From: a virus
Length of the DNA stretch: 35,774 nt
Direction: 5' to 3' (one strand)
Virus record (IMG/VR): IMGVR_UViG_3300022752_000200
Coordinates: 1-35,774 of that record
This document shows positions 6,443 to 12,893 of this stretch, in pieces; the first letter of the stretch is position 1, and each line of letters opens with the position of its first letter. Under the pieces are notes generated by a model, which saw only the letters and a program-made list of their open reading frames with translations, did not search any database and had not been told where the DNA came from. Position numbers and translations under genes: made by a program.

Positions 6443-8294
6443 CGCGGCGCTTTTATATGCAAGTTGGGGCTGGCGCGTGTTGCCAGTGGTGCCCAACGGC
6501 AAGGTTCCTGCAACCGCCCACGGGGTCAACGATGCAACCACAGACCCAGAGCAGATCAAGCGTTGGTGGGGGCAGAACCCAAATCTTAATATCGGCATCG
6601 CTTGCGGCAGTACTAGCGGGATTGTGGTGTTTGACATTGACCCACGCAATGGTGGTGACGCAAGTTGGCAGCAATGGCTATCTGACCACGGCCTAATGCT
6701 AGACGGTGCTATGGCGCTTACCGCAGGTGGCGGGCAGCACTACGTTGCCAAGCACGTTGATGGCATTCGGTCTTGCAAGCTGGCCGATGGGATAGACCTG
6801 CTGGCCGATGGACGGTACTTCATCGTCTACCCATCCACCATCGAAAACAGGGCCTACGAGTGGGAGGCATCCAGCGATCCGTTTGATGGTATCGCCCCAA
6901 CCTATATCCCAACCCATTGGTTGCCGCTCCTTGGGCAGCGCAAGGTAGCGCCCACAACTAACGGCGATCTAATCCAAGGCAACCGTAACGATGGCCTGAC
7001 GAGCCTGGCCGGTGCAATGCGCTCGTTTGGGATGACCGAAGCCGAGATACTGGCCGCGATAAGTGTTGCAAATGAGACACGCTGCGAGATCCCATTGCCA
7101 TCGAGCGAGATCAAGCAGATCGCACGCTCAGTCTCGCGCTATGAGCCAGACGCAGATGTTGCGGCAAGTAGTGCAATCGGCTCAGAGGCCGCAGACGCGC
7201 TTTTATCTGAGCCACCCACATCAGACTACTTCCTTACCCGCGCAACGAGCTTCTTGGGCCAACCAAGCCCCGTGCCGTGGATTGTGAAGGGCTGGCTTCC
7301 TGCATATGCCACAACCATGATGTATGGCGAGTCAGGAGTGGGTAAGACATTCGTTGCGCTGGACATGGCCTGTTGCATAGCTAGCGGAATCGACTGGCAC
7401 GGCATTCGCACTAAGCCTGGCATCGTGGTGTATCTCGCTGGCGAGGGTAACTACGGTATGCGCCAGCGGATTGCAAGCTGGTGTAAGCGTAACAACGTAA
7501 ACAGTCTGGACAACCTGCTAATCAGCAATAAGGCGTTAGACATGGATGCCCCTGGCGCAGCAGCGCAGGTTATCTCGGCAGTCCGGGCGCTGACGCCAGA
7601 ACCAGTTGTACTGGTCAACATCGACACGTTGAATAACCATATGTCAGGGGATGAGAACAGCGCCAAAGACTCACGCGCCATGATCAATGCTTGTAACGTG
7701 GTCTCAATGGCTCTTAGCGCCACGACCATGTTGATACACCACCTTGGGCACAGTAACGAAGCCAAACAGCGTGCGCGGGGTTCTAGCGCGTGGCGCGGGG
7801 CATTGGATGCGAGCATCTTGGTTCACGGAAAAAGCCACGAGATTATCGTTAGCTGCACCAAGCAAAAAGACGCGCCAGAACCAGCAGATTTGTTCGGATG
7901 TTTAAGCCCAGTTGATCTAGGTTGGCAGGACGAGGATGGGATGCCGCTGCCTGGTGCGGTGTTTGAGATGTTCCAAGAGGGCGATCTTCGTATCCCACAA
8001 CCAAAAGAAGACAAGTTGGCCGAGCACAAAACTAACTTGGAACGAGCGTGGTTTGTTGGTGGAGCGGAAGTTGTGGATGAGATGCCCTACGTCAGCCGGG
8101 AGGCGTTTAAGACGTTTCTGCTTGAGCAAGGCATCAAAACCAACTCGGTCGATCAGCACCTTAAGGCATCAGCCAGACCGGGGATGATCATCAGGGATCT
8201 GACCGATGCTGAAATTATAGGCAAGCACGATAAGGGATGGCTGGTTAAAGATACAGTCTTGGGGTCTAAACTCATTATAAAAGTTAGTCCGTAA
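6420..8294 (+). CDS. PrimPol-helicase replication protein
   Basis: A 624-aa replicase. Residues 6-165 are a bifunctional primase-polymerase (PrimPol) domain with the metal-binding DID (72-74), the GGGQHY motif with His107, and GIDLLADGRYFIVYPS (124-139). A PriCT-like helical linker follows (about 189-242). The C-terminal half is a RepA/AAA_25-type hexameric helicase with Walker A GESGVGKT (303-310), Walker B VLVNIDT (397-403) and the LIHHLGH sensor (438-444). It should prime and unwind the phage origin. GTG 6420 has GAGGG at suitable distance; ATG 6429 is an alternative. It overlaps the regulator gene by 23 nt. The CGTAAC array begins at its stop codon. Confidence 0.92.
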   Translation: MQTMNKIDAALLYASWGWRVLPVVPNGKVPATAHGVNDATTDPEQIKRWWGQNPNLNIGIACGSTSGIVVFDIDPRNGGDASWQQWLSDHGLMLDGAMALTAGGGQHYVAKHVDGIRSCKLADGIDLLADGRYFIVYPSTIENRAYEWEASSDPFDGIAPTYIPTHWLPLLGQRKVAPTTNGDLIQGNRNDGLTSLAGAMRSFGMTEAEILAAISVANETRCEIPLPSSEIKQIARSVSRYEPDADVAASSAIGSEAADALLSEPPTSDYFLTRATSFLGQPSPVPWIVKGWLPAYATTMMYGESGVGKTFVALDMACCIASGIDWHGIRTKPGIVVYLAGEGNYGMRQRIASWCKRNNVNSLDNLLISNKALDMDAPGAAAQVISAVRALTPEPVVLVNIDTLNNHMSGDENSAKDSRAMINACNVVSMALSATTMLIHHLGHSNEAKQRARGSSAWRGALDASILVHGKSHEIIVSCTKQKDAPEPADLFGCLSPVDLGWQDEDGMPLPGAVFEMFQEGDLRIPQPKEDKLAEHKTNLERAWFVGGAEVVDEMPYVSREAFKTFLLEQGIKTNSVDQHLKASARPGMIIRDLTDAEIIGKHDKGWLVKDTVLGSKLIIKVSP

Positions 8295-8421
8295 CAACCG
8301 TAACAAGCCGTAACATGGCGTAACATTGTTACGGCGGCAAAGGCGAGTTTACCGTAACGTAACGTAACACACCCTTTAGGGTGTTACGGTGTTACGGTAC
8401 GATGCGGAGCGTTACGTTACG
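8290..8421. repeat. CGTAAC/GTTACG array, candidate replication origin
   Basis: Twelve exact copies of the hexamer occur in 132 bp. Direct copies start at 8290, 8299, 8309 and 8319 (9-10 bp apart, one helical turn), then 8353, 8358 and 8363 (overlapping by one base); inverted copies start at 8328, 8383, 8391, 8411 and 8416. ACACCCT-TT-AGGGTGT in the middle (8369-8384) can form a hairpin. The array fills the gap between the PrimPol and methyltransferase genes and looks like iterons. The origin role is inference. Confidence 0.7.
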
Positions 8422-8427
8422 TGAAGG

Positions 8428-8440
8428 TTTCACCTTGAGG
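8428..8440 (+). promoter_or_regulatory. third operator-like site
   Basis: TTTCACCTTGAGG repeats the control-region motif; its first ten bases equal the reverse complement of the repeat at 6257-6266. With the preceding GTGAAGG it also forms GTGAA-GGT-TTCAC (8421-8433), a dyad. It lies 13 nt before the methyltransferase ATG, so a bound regulator could reduce its expression. Confidence 0.35.
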
Positions 8441-8453
8441 GGAAAATTGAAAG

Positions 8454-9653
8454 ATGACCGATCCAGCAGAAAAAATTGAAAAATGGGCGATTGAAAAACT
8501 GATCCCCTACGCGAGAAATGCCAGGACGCACTCGGATGAGCAGGTAGGGCAGATTGCTGCCAGCATCAAAGAGTGGGGTTGGACTACCCCGGTGTTGGTG
8601 GATGAGGATGGAGGGATCATCGCTGGCCACGGCAGGACGATGGCAGCGAAGCGTCTAGGGATGCGTGAAGTCCCCGTGATGGTGGCTCGAGGATGGAGCG
8701 ATGCGAAGAAGCGAGCCTACGTTTTGGCCGATAACAAACTGGCTCTCAACGCGGGTTGGGATGACTCAATGCTGGCCCTTGAACTCAAAGAGTTGGGCGA
8801 GACTGGGTTTGACCTAGATTTGACTGGTTTTTCCCTTGATGAGATCAATGCGCTCACGCCTTTGGAGGTTGAACCTGGGTTAACGGATGAGGATGCCGTT
8901 CCAGAGGCCCCAGAAGAGCCTACAACGCGATTGGGCGACGTTTGGATACTGGGACAGCACCGACTAATGTGCGGCGATTCTACGTTGATTGACGCGGTTG
9001 AGAAGCTGATGGATGGGCAAAAGGCTGAGATGGTGTTTACGGACCCGCCCTATAATATTGATTACCAAGGCGTGAAAGATCGTCGGGAAAAAATCAAAAA
9101 CGACAAGATGTCTGATCCCGATTTCTTGGATTTCTTGATTCAAAGCTTGATGAGGTGCGAAGTTATGTACGTTTGCTGCTCATGGCAGTACGCCCACCTT
9201 TTCAAGCAAGCGATGTATGAAATCGGGCATCCAGCCAAGGCGATGATCGTTTGGGACAAAATAAATCCAGCCCAACATCTGGATCTCTACTTTAAGCAAC
9301 ACGAAATAATCTTTTATCACGGCCCGTTTGGCGGCAACAAAACAGTTCGTGGAGACGTTTGGAAAATCAAACGACAACAAAACACGGTCCATCCAACGAT
9401 GAAGCCGGTCGAACTGATCGAGATGGCTTTGTCAGACCATCCTGGCATGAAGATCGTTTATGACGCTTTCGGAGGCTCAGGCTCTACGCTGATAGCCTGC
9501 GAAAAAACGGCACGGCAATGCAGGATGATGGAGCTTGATCCGAAGTATTGCGATGTCATAATCAAACGATGGGAGGAATACACTGGAAAAAACGCAATCA
9601 ACTCAATTTGTGGTAGGGAATTCAAGACGTTACAGAAGCAAGTTCATGAATAA
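8454..9653 (+). CDS. ParB-domain / DNA N6- or N4-methyltransferase fusion
   Basis: A 399-aa fusion common in phages. Residues 12-95 are a ParB/Sulfiredoxin-like nuclease domain with AGHGR (57-61). Residues 160-390 are a beta-class DNA methyltransferase: catalytic DPPY (197-200) comes first, HPTMKPVEL (313-321) and the AdoMet-binding FGGSGST (339-345) last. DPPY favours adenine modification. No restriction enzyme gene is nearby, so it is an orphan methylase that may protect phage DNA or mark origin or packaging sites. A GGGGA sequence and GAAAG precede the ATG. It sits between two CGTAAC clusters. The ParB half may act as CTP/ATP-using or nicking module; that is unknown for this group. Confidence 0.92.
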   Translation: MTDPAEKIEKWAIEKLIPYARNARTHSDEQVGQIAASIKEWGWTTPVLVDEDGGIIAGHGRTMAAKRLGMREVPVMVARGWSDAKKRAYVLADNKLALNAGWDDSMLALELKELGETGFDLDLTGFSLDEINALTPLEVEPGLTDEDAVPEAPEEPTTRLGDVWILGQHRLMCGDSTLIDAVEKLMDGQKAEMVFTDPPYNIDYQGVKDRREKIKNDKMSDPDFLDFLIQSLMRCEVMYVCCSWQYAHLFKQAMYEIGHPAKAMIVWDKINPAQHLDLYFKQHEIIFYHGPFGGNKTVRGDVWKIKRQQNTVHPTMKPVELIEMALSDHPGMKIVYDAFGGSGSTLIACEKTARQCRMMELDPKYCDVIIKRWEEYTGKNAINSICGREFKTLQKQVHE

Positions 9654-10191
9654 CCATCAACAAGAAATTGAAGAGTCAAGAGGGCGTGGGCGCCCCCGCT
9701 TTGAACCAACGGACGAAGAGCGCAAGCAAGTCGAGGCAATGGCTGGTTATGGCGTTGCTGAAGCGCACATCGCATCGTTGATTCGCGGCGGCATTGGAGT
9801 CTCGACTTTGCGTGAGCGGTTCAAGGAAAACCTTGAGCAAGGCCGCGCTAAAGCGCACGCCGGGATCGGCAAGACGCTGTTCCAGAAGGCGATGGCCGGC
9901 GACGTGGCGAGCTTGATCTGGTGGACCAAGACACAAATGCGCTGGACCGAAGCACCGCGCCAGATCGAAGTGAGCGGCAACATCTCCATCACTGACGCGC
10001 TCGCGCAGGCGCAAGCACGCTTGATCGAGGCTGAGATCATTGAGATGGACGCGCCGTTACTGACCGTAACAGAGCCTGTTACGCTTGTTACGGACGCCGT
10101 TACGCCTGTTACGGTCGAGTACGTTGGGGGTAACAATGGGGGTAACATCTCCGACCGCGGCAAAGAAAATGCAATGAAATCAACGGGTTAG
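9646..10191 (+). CDS. terminase small subunit
   Basis: The 181-aa product starts at ATG 9646, which overlaps the methylase stop; an upstream GTG (9610) has no better binding site. The N-terminal half resembles phage small terminases: basic GRGRPRF, an HTH (EERKQVEAMAGYGVAEAHIASLI, about 25-48), then LFQKAMAGDVASLIWWTKTQMRW. The subunit recognises the packaging site and feeds DNA to the large subunit, and in P22 the pac site lies inside this gene. The C-terminal 45 residues (TVTEPVTLVTDAVTPVTVEYV) are low complexity and arise from a GTTACG-rich DNA stretch, which looks as if a DNA motif has been written into the reading frame. Confidence 0.82.
   Translation: MNNHQQEIEESRGRGRPRFEPTDEERKQVEAMAGYGVAEAHIASLIRGGIGVSTLRERFKENLEQGRAKAHAGIGKTLFQKAMAGDVASLIWWTKTQMRWTEAPRQIEVSGNISITDALAQAQARLIEAEIIEMDAPLLTVTEPVTLVTDAVTPVTVEYVGGNNGGNISDRGKENAMKSTG
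10056..10146. repeat. second CGTAAC/GTTACG cluster, inside the terminase small-subunit gene
   Basis: Exact hexamers begin at 10065, 10078, 10087, 10099 and 10108, with near matches at 10056 (GTTACT), 10129 and 10141 (GGTAAC). It is the same motif as at 8290-8421, mostly in the opposite orientation, with 9- and 12-bp steps that keep the reading frame. A pac or second initiation site is possible. Confidence 0.6.
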
Positions 10192-10271
10192 CGCAATGAT
10201 GTGATTCCCCCTACGGCTACCGCATCGGGTCCGGCAGGGCCGACCGAGGGTTTTCCCGTAGGCCCGAGGGG
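10192..10271. other. intergenic gap between small terminase and XF1762 genes (left part)
   Basis: No reading frame with a ribosome binding site is visible on either strand here. The sequence is GC-rich with repeated CCG/GGC steps (CATCGGGTCCGGCAGGGCCG) and merges into the hairpin at 10272-10338. The position next to the small terminase gene makes it, together with the upstream CGTAAC cluster, the best place to look for a packaging start site. Confidence 0.4.
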
Positions 10272-10338
10272 GCGGGGGAGGGCCGGCGGCCGACCGGTCA
10301 CGGTGACGGTGGCCCCGCAAGAATTTTTTTTATTTTTT
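10272..10338 (+). terminator. GC-rich hairpin followed by T-tracts (leaky terminator or pac-region structure)
   Basis: The gap 10192-10343 has no gene. Its right half is very GC-rich: GCGGGG (10272-10277) can pair with CCCCGC (10313-10318), with smaller dyads such as GTCAC-G-GTGAC inside, followed by T8-A-T6 (10324-10338). The T-tract ends 5 nt before the next ATG, which leaves no room for a new promoter, so full termination here is doubtful. Confidence 0.45.
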
Positions 10339-10343
10339 GAAAA

Positions 10344-10790
10344 ATGCCCTTATTGATCACGCCGATCTCGCTGGAAGAGGCAAACGCTTTTGTGGAGGTT
10401 CACCATCGGCATCACAATCCGGTGGTCGGGCATAAGTTTTCAATTGCGGTGAGCGATGGCGATAAGGTGGTTGGTGTGGCGATTGTTGGTAGGCCGGTAT
10501 CGAGACATCTGGATAACGGATGGGTGCTTGAGGTAAACCGTTGCTGTACGGATGGAACCAAGAACGCTTGTTCAATGCTGTACGGTGCTGCCTGGAGGGC
10601 GGCGAAGGCGTTGGGGTACAGAAGGTTGATTACCTACACGCTGCCGGCAGAGGGTGGCGCTAGTCTGAAGGCGTCGGGATGGAACTTAGTAGGCGAGCGT
10701 GGTGGGGGCAACTGGAACGTCAAGAGCAGACCAAGGATTGATACTGACGAACTTCTGCGTGGGCAGAAGTCGCTCTGGGAAGCGGTTTAA
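10344..10790 (+). CDS. XF1762 family protein (GNAT-like)
   Basis: A 148-aa protein of the XF1762 family, recognised from the opening PLLITPISLEEANAFVE with HHRHHNP (20-26), VGVAIVGRPVSRHLD, the NACSMLYGAAWRAAKALGY segment (about 74-92) and the GGGNWNVKSRPR end. The layout (beta, helix, NACSMLYG loop) resembles GNAT acetyltransferases, but the substrate is unknown. In phages it usually lies beside terminase genes, as here. The ATG follows a T-tract and has only GAAAA before it, no real Shine-Dalgarno, so expression may be low or dependent on A/U-rich initiation. Family call firm, biochemical role inferred. Confidence 0.85.
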   Translation: MPLLITPISLEEANAFVEVHHRHHNPVVGHKFSIAVSDGDKVVGVAIVGRPVSRHLDNGWVLEVNRCCTDGTKNACSMLYGAAWRAAKALGYRRLITYTLPAEGGASLKASGWNLVGERGGGNWNVKSRPRIDTDELLRGQKSLWEAV

Positions 10791-10799
10791 GGGATAACC

Positions 10800-12323
10800 A
10801 TGCAAAAAACCAAGTACAGCGCCGAAGACGAACAGATCCTGATGACCAAGTTATGGTCGCCGACGATTGCGGACAACCCGGAGGCGTTTGTGTTGTTTGC
10901 GTTCCCGTGGGGTCAGCCGAACACGCCGCTGGCGAAGTTCAGTGGGCCGAGGAAGTGGCAGAGGGAGATTTTGAGGGACATTGCCAAGCACATTAAGGAC
11001 AACCAAGGGCAGGTGGATATGCAGACGTTGCGTGAGGCGGTGTCTAGTGGCCGTGGTATTGGCAAGTCTGCGCTGGTGAGTTGGTTGATACTTTGGATGT
11101 TGACGACGAGGATTGGCTCGACGGTGATTGTTAGTGCGAACAGTGAGAGCCAGTTAAGGTCGGTGACTTGGGGTGAGCTGACCAAGTGGCAAGCGATGAT
11201 TATCAACAGCTACTGGTGGGAGATCAGCGCGACGAAGATTGTGCCGGCGCAATGGCTTACCGAACTGGTTGAGCGGGACTTAAAAAAAGGTACGCGCTAC
11301 TGGGCGGCAGAGGGCAAGTTGTGGTCAGAAGAGAACCCGGATGCGTATGCGGGGGTTCACAACCATGACGGGATGATGTTGATCTTTGACGAGGCGTCAG
11401 GGATACCGGACCCGATATGGGCGGTGGGTGCGGGGTTTTTTACAGAGAACATCCTAGACAGGTACTGGTTTGCGTTTAGTAATCCGAGGAGGAATAGTGG
11501 ATATTTTTTTGAGACATTTCATGGCAAGCGGGATTTTTGGAAGGGCCGGCAGATTGATGCCAGGGAAGTTGAGGGGACGGACAAGAATACGTATGAGCAG
11601 ATCATTGCCGAGTATGGTGAGGATTCGCCTCAAGCGCGGGTGGAGGTGTACGGAGAGTTTCCGGCTAGCGGGGATGACCAATTTATTGGGCCAGGTTTGG
11701 TTGACGATGCGATGGAGCGAGAAAAATACAAGGATCAGACCGCGCCGATTGTTATTGGGGTTGATCCGGCGCGAGGAGGTTTGGATTCAACGGTAATTGT
11801 GGTTAGGCAGGGCCGTGACATTGTTGCGATTAAGCGGTTTAGGGGCGACGATACGATGACTACGGTTGGCAATGTGATTGACGCAATTGAGGAGTACAAG
11901 CCCACGTTGACGGTCATTGATGAGGGTGGTTTGGGGTATGGAATACTTGACCGATTGGTTGAACAAAGGTATAAGGTGCGAGGGGTCAATTTTGGCTGGA
12001 AGGCCAAAAACCCGGTGATGTGGGGTAATAAACGGGCTGAGATGTGGGGTGCTATGCGGGACTGGTTAAGGTCTGCGAGCATTCCGAAGGATCGGCAGTT
12101 AAAGGCCGATCTGGTTGGCCCGATGAAAAAGCCCAACTCAGCGGGTACGATCTTTCTGGAAGGCAAGAAGGAAATGAAGTCTAGGGGGTTGGCGAGTCCT
12201 GATGCGGCTGATGCACTAGCCGTTACATTCGCTTACCCTGTAGCGCATCGAGAATACAAAGAGCCACCTAAAACCTTAAGGTCTAGTGGGTCTACAATGT
12301 CTGGATCTTGGATGGGTGCATAG
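10800..12323 (+). CDS. terL: terminase large subunit
   Basis: A complete packaging motor, 507 aa (P22 gp2 is 499). Motor domain: Walker A SGRGIGKS (83-90), Walker B MLIFDEAS (193-200) with the catalytic Glu, and the FSNPRR coupling segment (226-231). Nuclease domain of the RNase H fold: VIGVDPARGG with Asp322, LTVIDEGGLG with Asp374, and SPDAADAL (466-473). It translocates DNA into the prohead and cuts it. AAGGGAT lies before the ATG, 9 nt after the upstream stop. All catalytic residues appear present. Confidence 0.97.
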   Translation: MQKTKYSAEDEQILMTKLWSPTIADNPEAFVLFAFPWGQPNTPLAKFSGPRKWQREILRDIAKHIKDNQGQVDMQTLREAVSSGRGIGKSALVSWLILWMLTTRIGSTVIVSANSESQLRSVTWGELTKWQAMIINSYWWEISATKIVPAQWLTELVERDLKKGTRYWAAEGKLWSEENPDAYAGVHNHDGMMLIFDEASGIPDPIWAVGAGFFTENILDRYWFAFSNPRRNSGYFFETFHGKRDFWKGRQIDAREVEGTDKNTYEQIIAEYGEDSPQARVEVYGEFPASGDDQFIGPGLVDDAMEREKYKDQTAPIVIGVDPARGGLDSTVIVVRQGRDIVAIKRFRGDDTMTTVGNVIDAIEEYKPTLTVIDEGGLGYGILDRLVEQRYKVRGVNFGWKAKNPVMWGNKRAEMWGAMRDWLRSASIPKDRQLKADLVGPMKKPNSAGTIFLEGKKEMKSRGLASPDAADALAVTFAYPVAHREYKEPPKTLRSSGSTMSGSWMGA

Positions 12324-12364
12324 TGCCTAGCCTTTTTTTAGGTTTGTTTTTTAAATTAGTCAAT

Positions 12365-12493
12365 ATGCTTAAAAAGTCTGCCTCGCCCAAAGCGTTCAAA
12401 GAGAACGTAAAGACTGAAGTAAAGGCCGGTAAGCCGGTCAAACAAGCAGTAGCGATTGCATACGCAACCAAACGAGCGGCGGCAAAGAAATGA
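12365..12493 (+). CDS. tiny Lys-rich protein (42 aa)
   Basis: A 42-aa basic protein (MLKKSASPKAFKENVKTEVK, then KPVKQAVAIAYATKRAAAKK). The Lys/Ala helix resembles small basic proteins found between terminase and portal genes in many podoviruses. No Shine-Dalgarno precedes ATG 12365 (TTAAATTAGTCAAT), and an upstream ATG at 12308 would overlap terL and add 19 hydrophobic residues; I prefer 12365 because the product then matches that group. It may bind DNA or the prohead, unproven. It couples to the next gene through ATGA. Confidence 0.65.
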   Translation: MLKKSASPKAFKENVKTEVKAGKPVKQAVAIAYATKRAAAKK

Positions 12494-12639
12494 GTAAGCC
12501 CGGTCTCTACGCTAATATCCATGCTAAACAAGCACGTATTAAAGCGGGTTCTGGCGAGAAGATGAACAAGGTTGGCAGTAAAGCTGCGCCAACGGCCAAA
12601 GACTTTAAAGAGTCTGCCAAGACGGCGAAGAAGAAGTGA
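12490..12639 (+). CDS. tiny basic hypothetical protein (49 aa)
   Basis: The ATG overlaps the upstream stop (ATGA). The 49-aa product begins MSKPGLYANIHAKQARIKAG, continues SGEKMNKVGSKAAPTAKDF and ends in a poly-basic tail (KTAKKK). The GLYANIHAK...GSGEKM...G.KGAPT pattern is one I recognise from many phage genomes, always small and unnamed, near portal or terminase genes. The function is unknown; the charge suggests nucleic-acid or capsid contact. It ends with GTGA shared with the start of the next gene. Confidence 0.75.
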   Translation: MSKPGLYANIHAKQARIKAGSGEKMNKVGSKAAPTAKDFKESAKTAKKK

Positions 12640-12893
12640 AGAAAGGCGTATCGCTATCGGTTGGGCGCGGCGAGAAGTTGCCGGTTAGCAAGGGTGCTGG
12701 CCTGACCGAGAAAGGGCGCGAGAAGTACAATCGGGAAACTGGTAGTAATTTGAAAGCACCAGCGCCCAATCCCAAGACAGAAGCCGATAAGGGTAGGAAG
12801 TCTAGTTTCTGCGCTAGAATGGAAGGGGTTGTAGCCCACGCCAAAGGCGATGCCGAGCGGGCTAAGGCGTCACTTAAACGCTGGAAGTGTTGA
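12636..12893 (+). CDS. DUF6321-like small basic protein (85 aa)
   Basis: Starts at GTG 12636, overlapping the upstream stop, with AAGAAG before it. The 85-aa product contains GLTEKGREKYNRETGSNLK (about 22-40) followed by KGRKSSFCARMEGV, the signature of DUF6321-type phage proteins, and ends with a helix (AERAKASLKRWKC). It is strongly basic. The stop overlaps the portal start (TGATG). Third in a row of tiny basic proteins between terL and portal; a head-assembly or DNA-contact role is inference. Confidence 0.75.
   Translation: MKKGVSLSVGRGEKLPVSKGAGLTEKGREKYNRETGSNLKAPAPNPKTEADKGRKSSFCARMEGVVAHAKGDAERAKASLKRWKC

Noticed and set aside
8290-8421. CRISPR-like array
   Set aside because: Repeats are only 6 bp, in both orientations, with spacers of 0-19 bp; no cas genes.
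8454-9653. Partition (ParABS) system
   Set aside because: No parA gene, and the ParB domain is fused to a methyltransferase and lacks the HTH of plasmid ParB.
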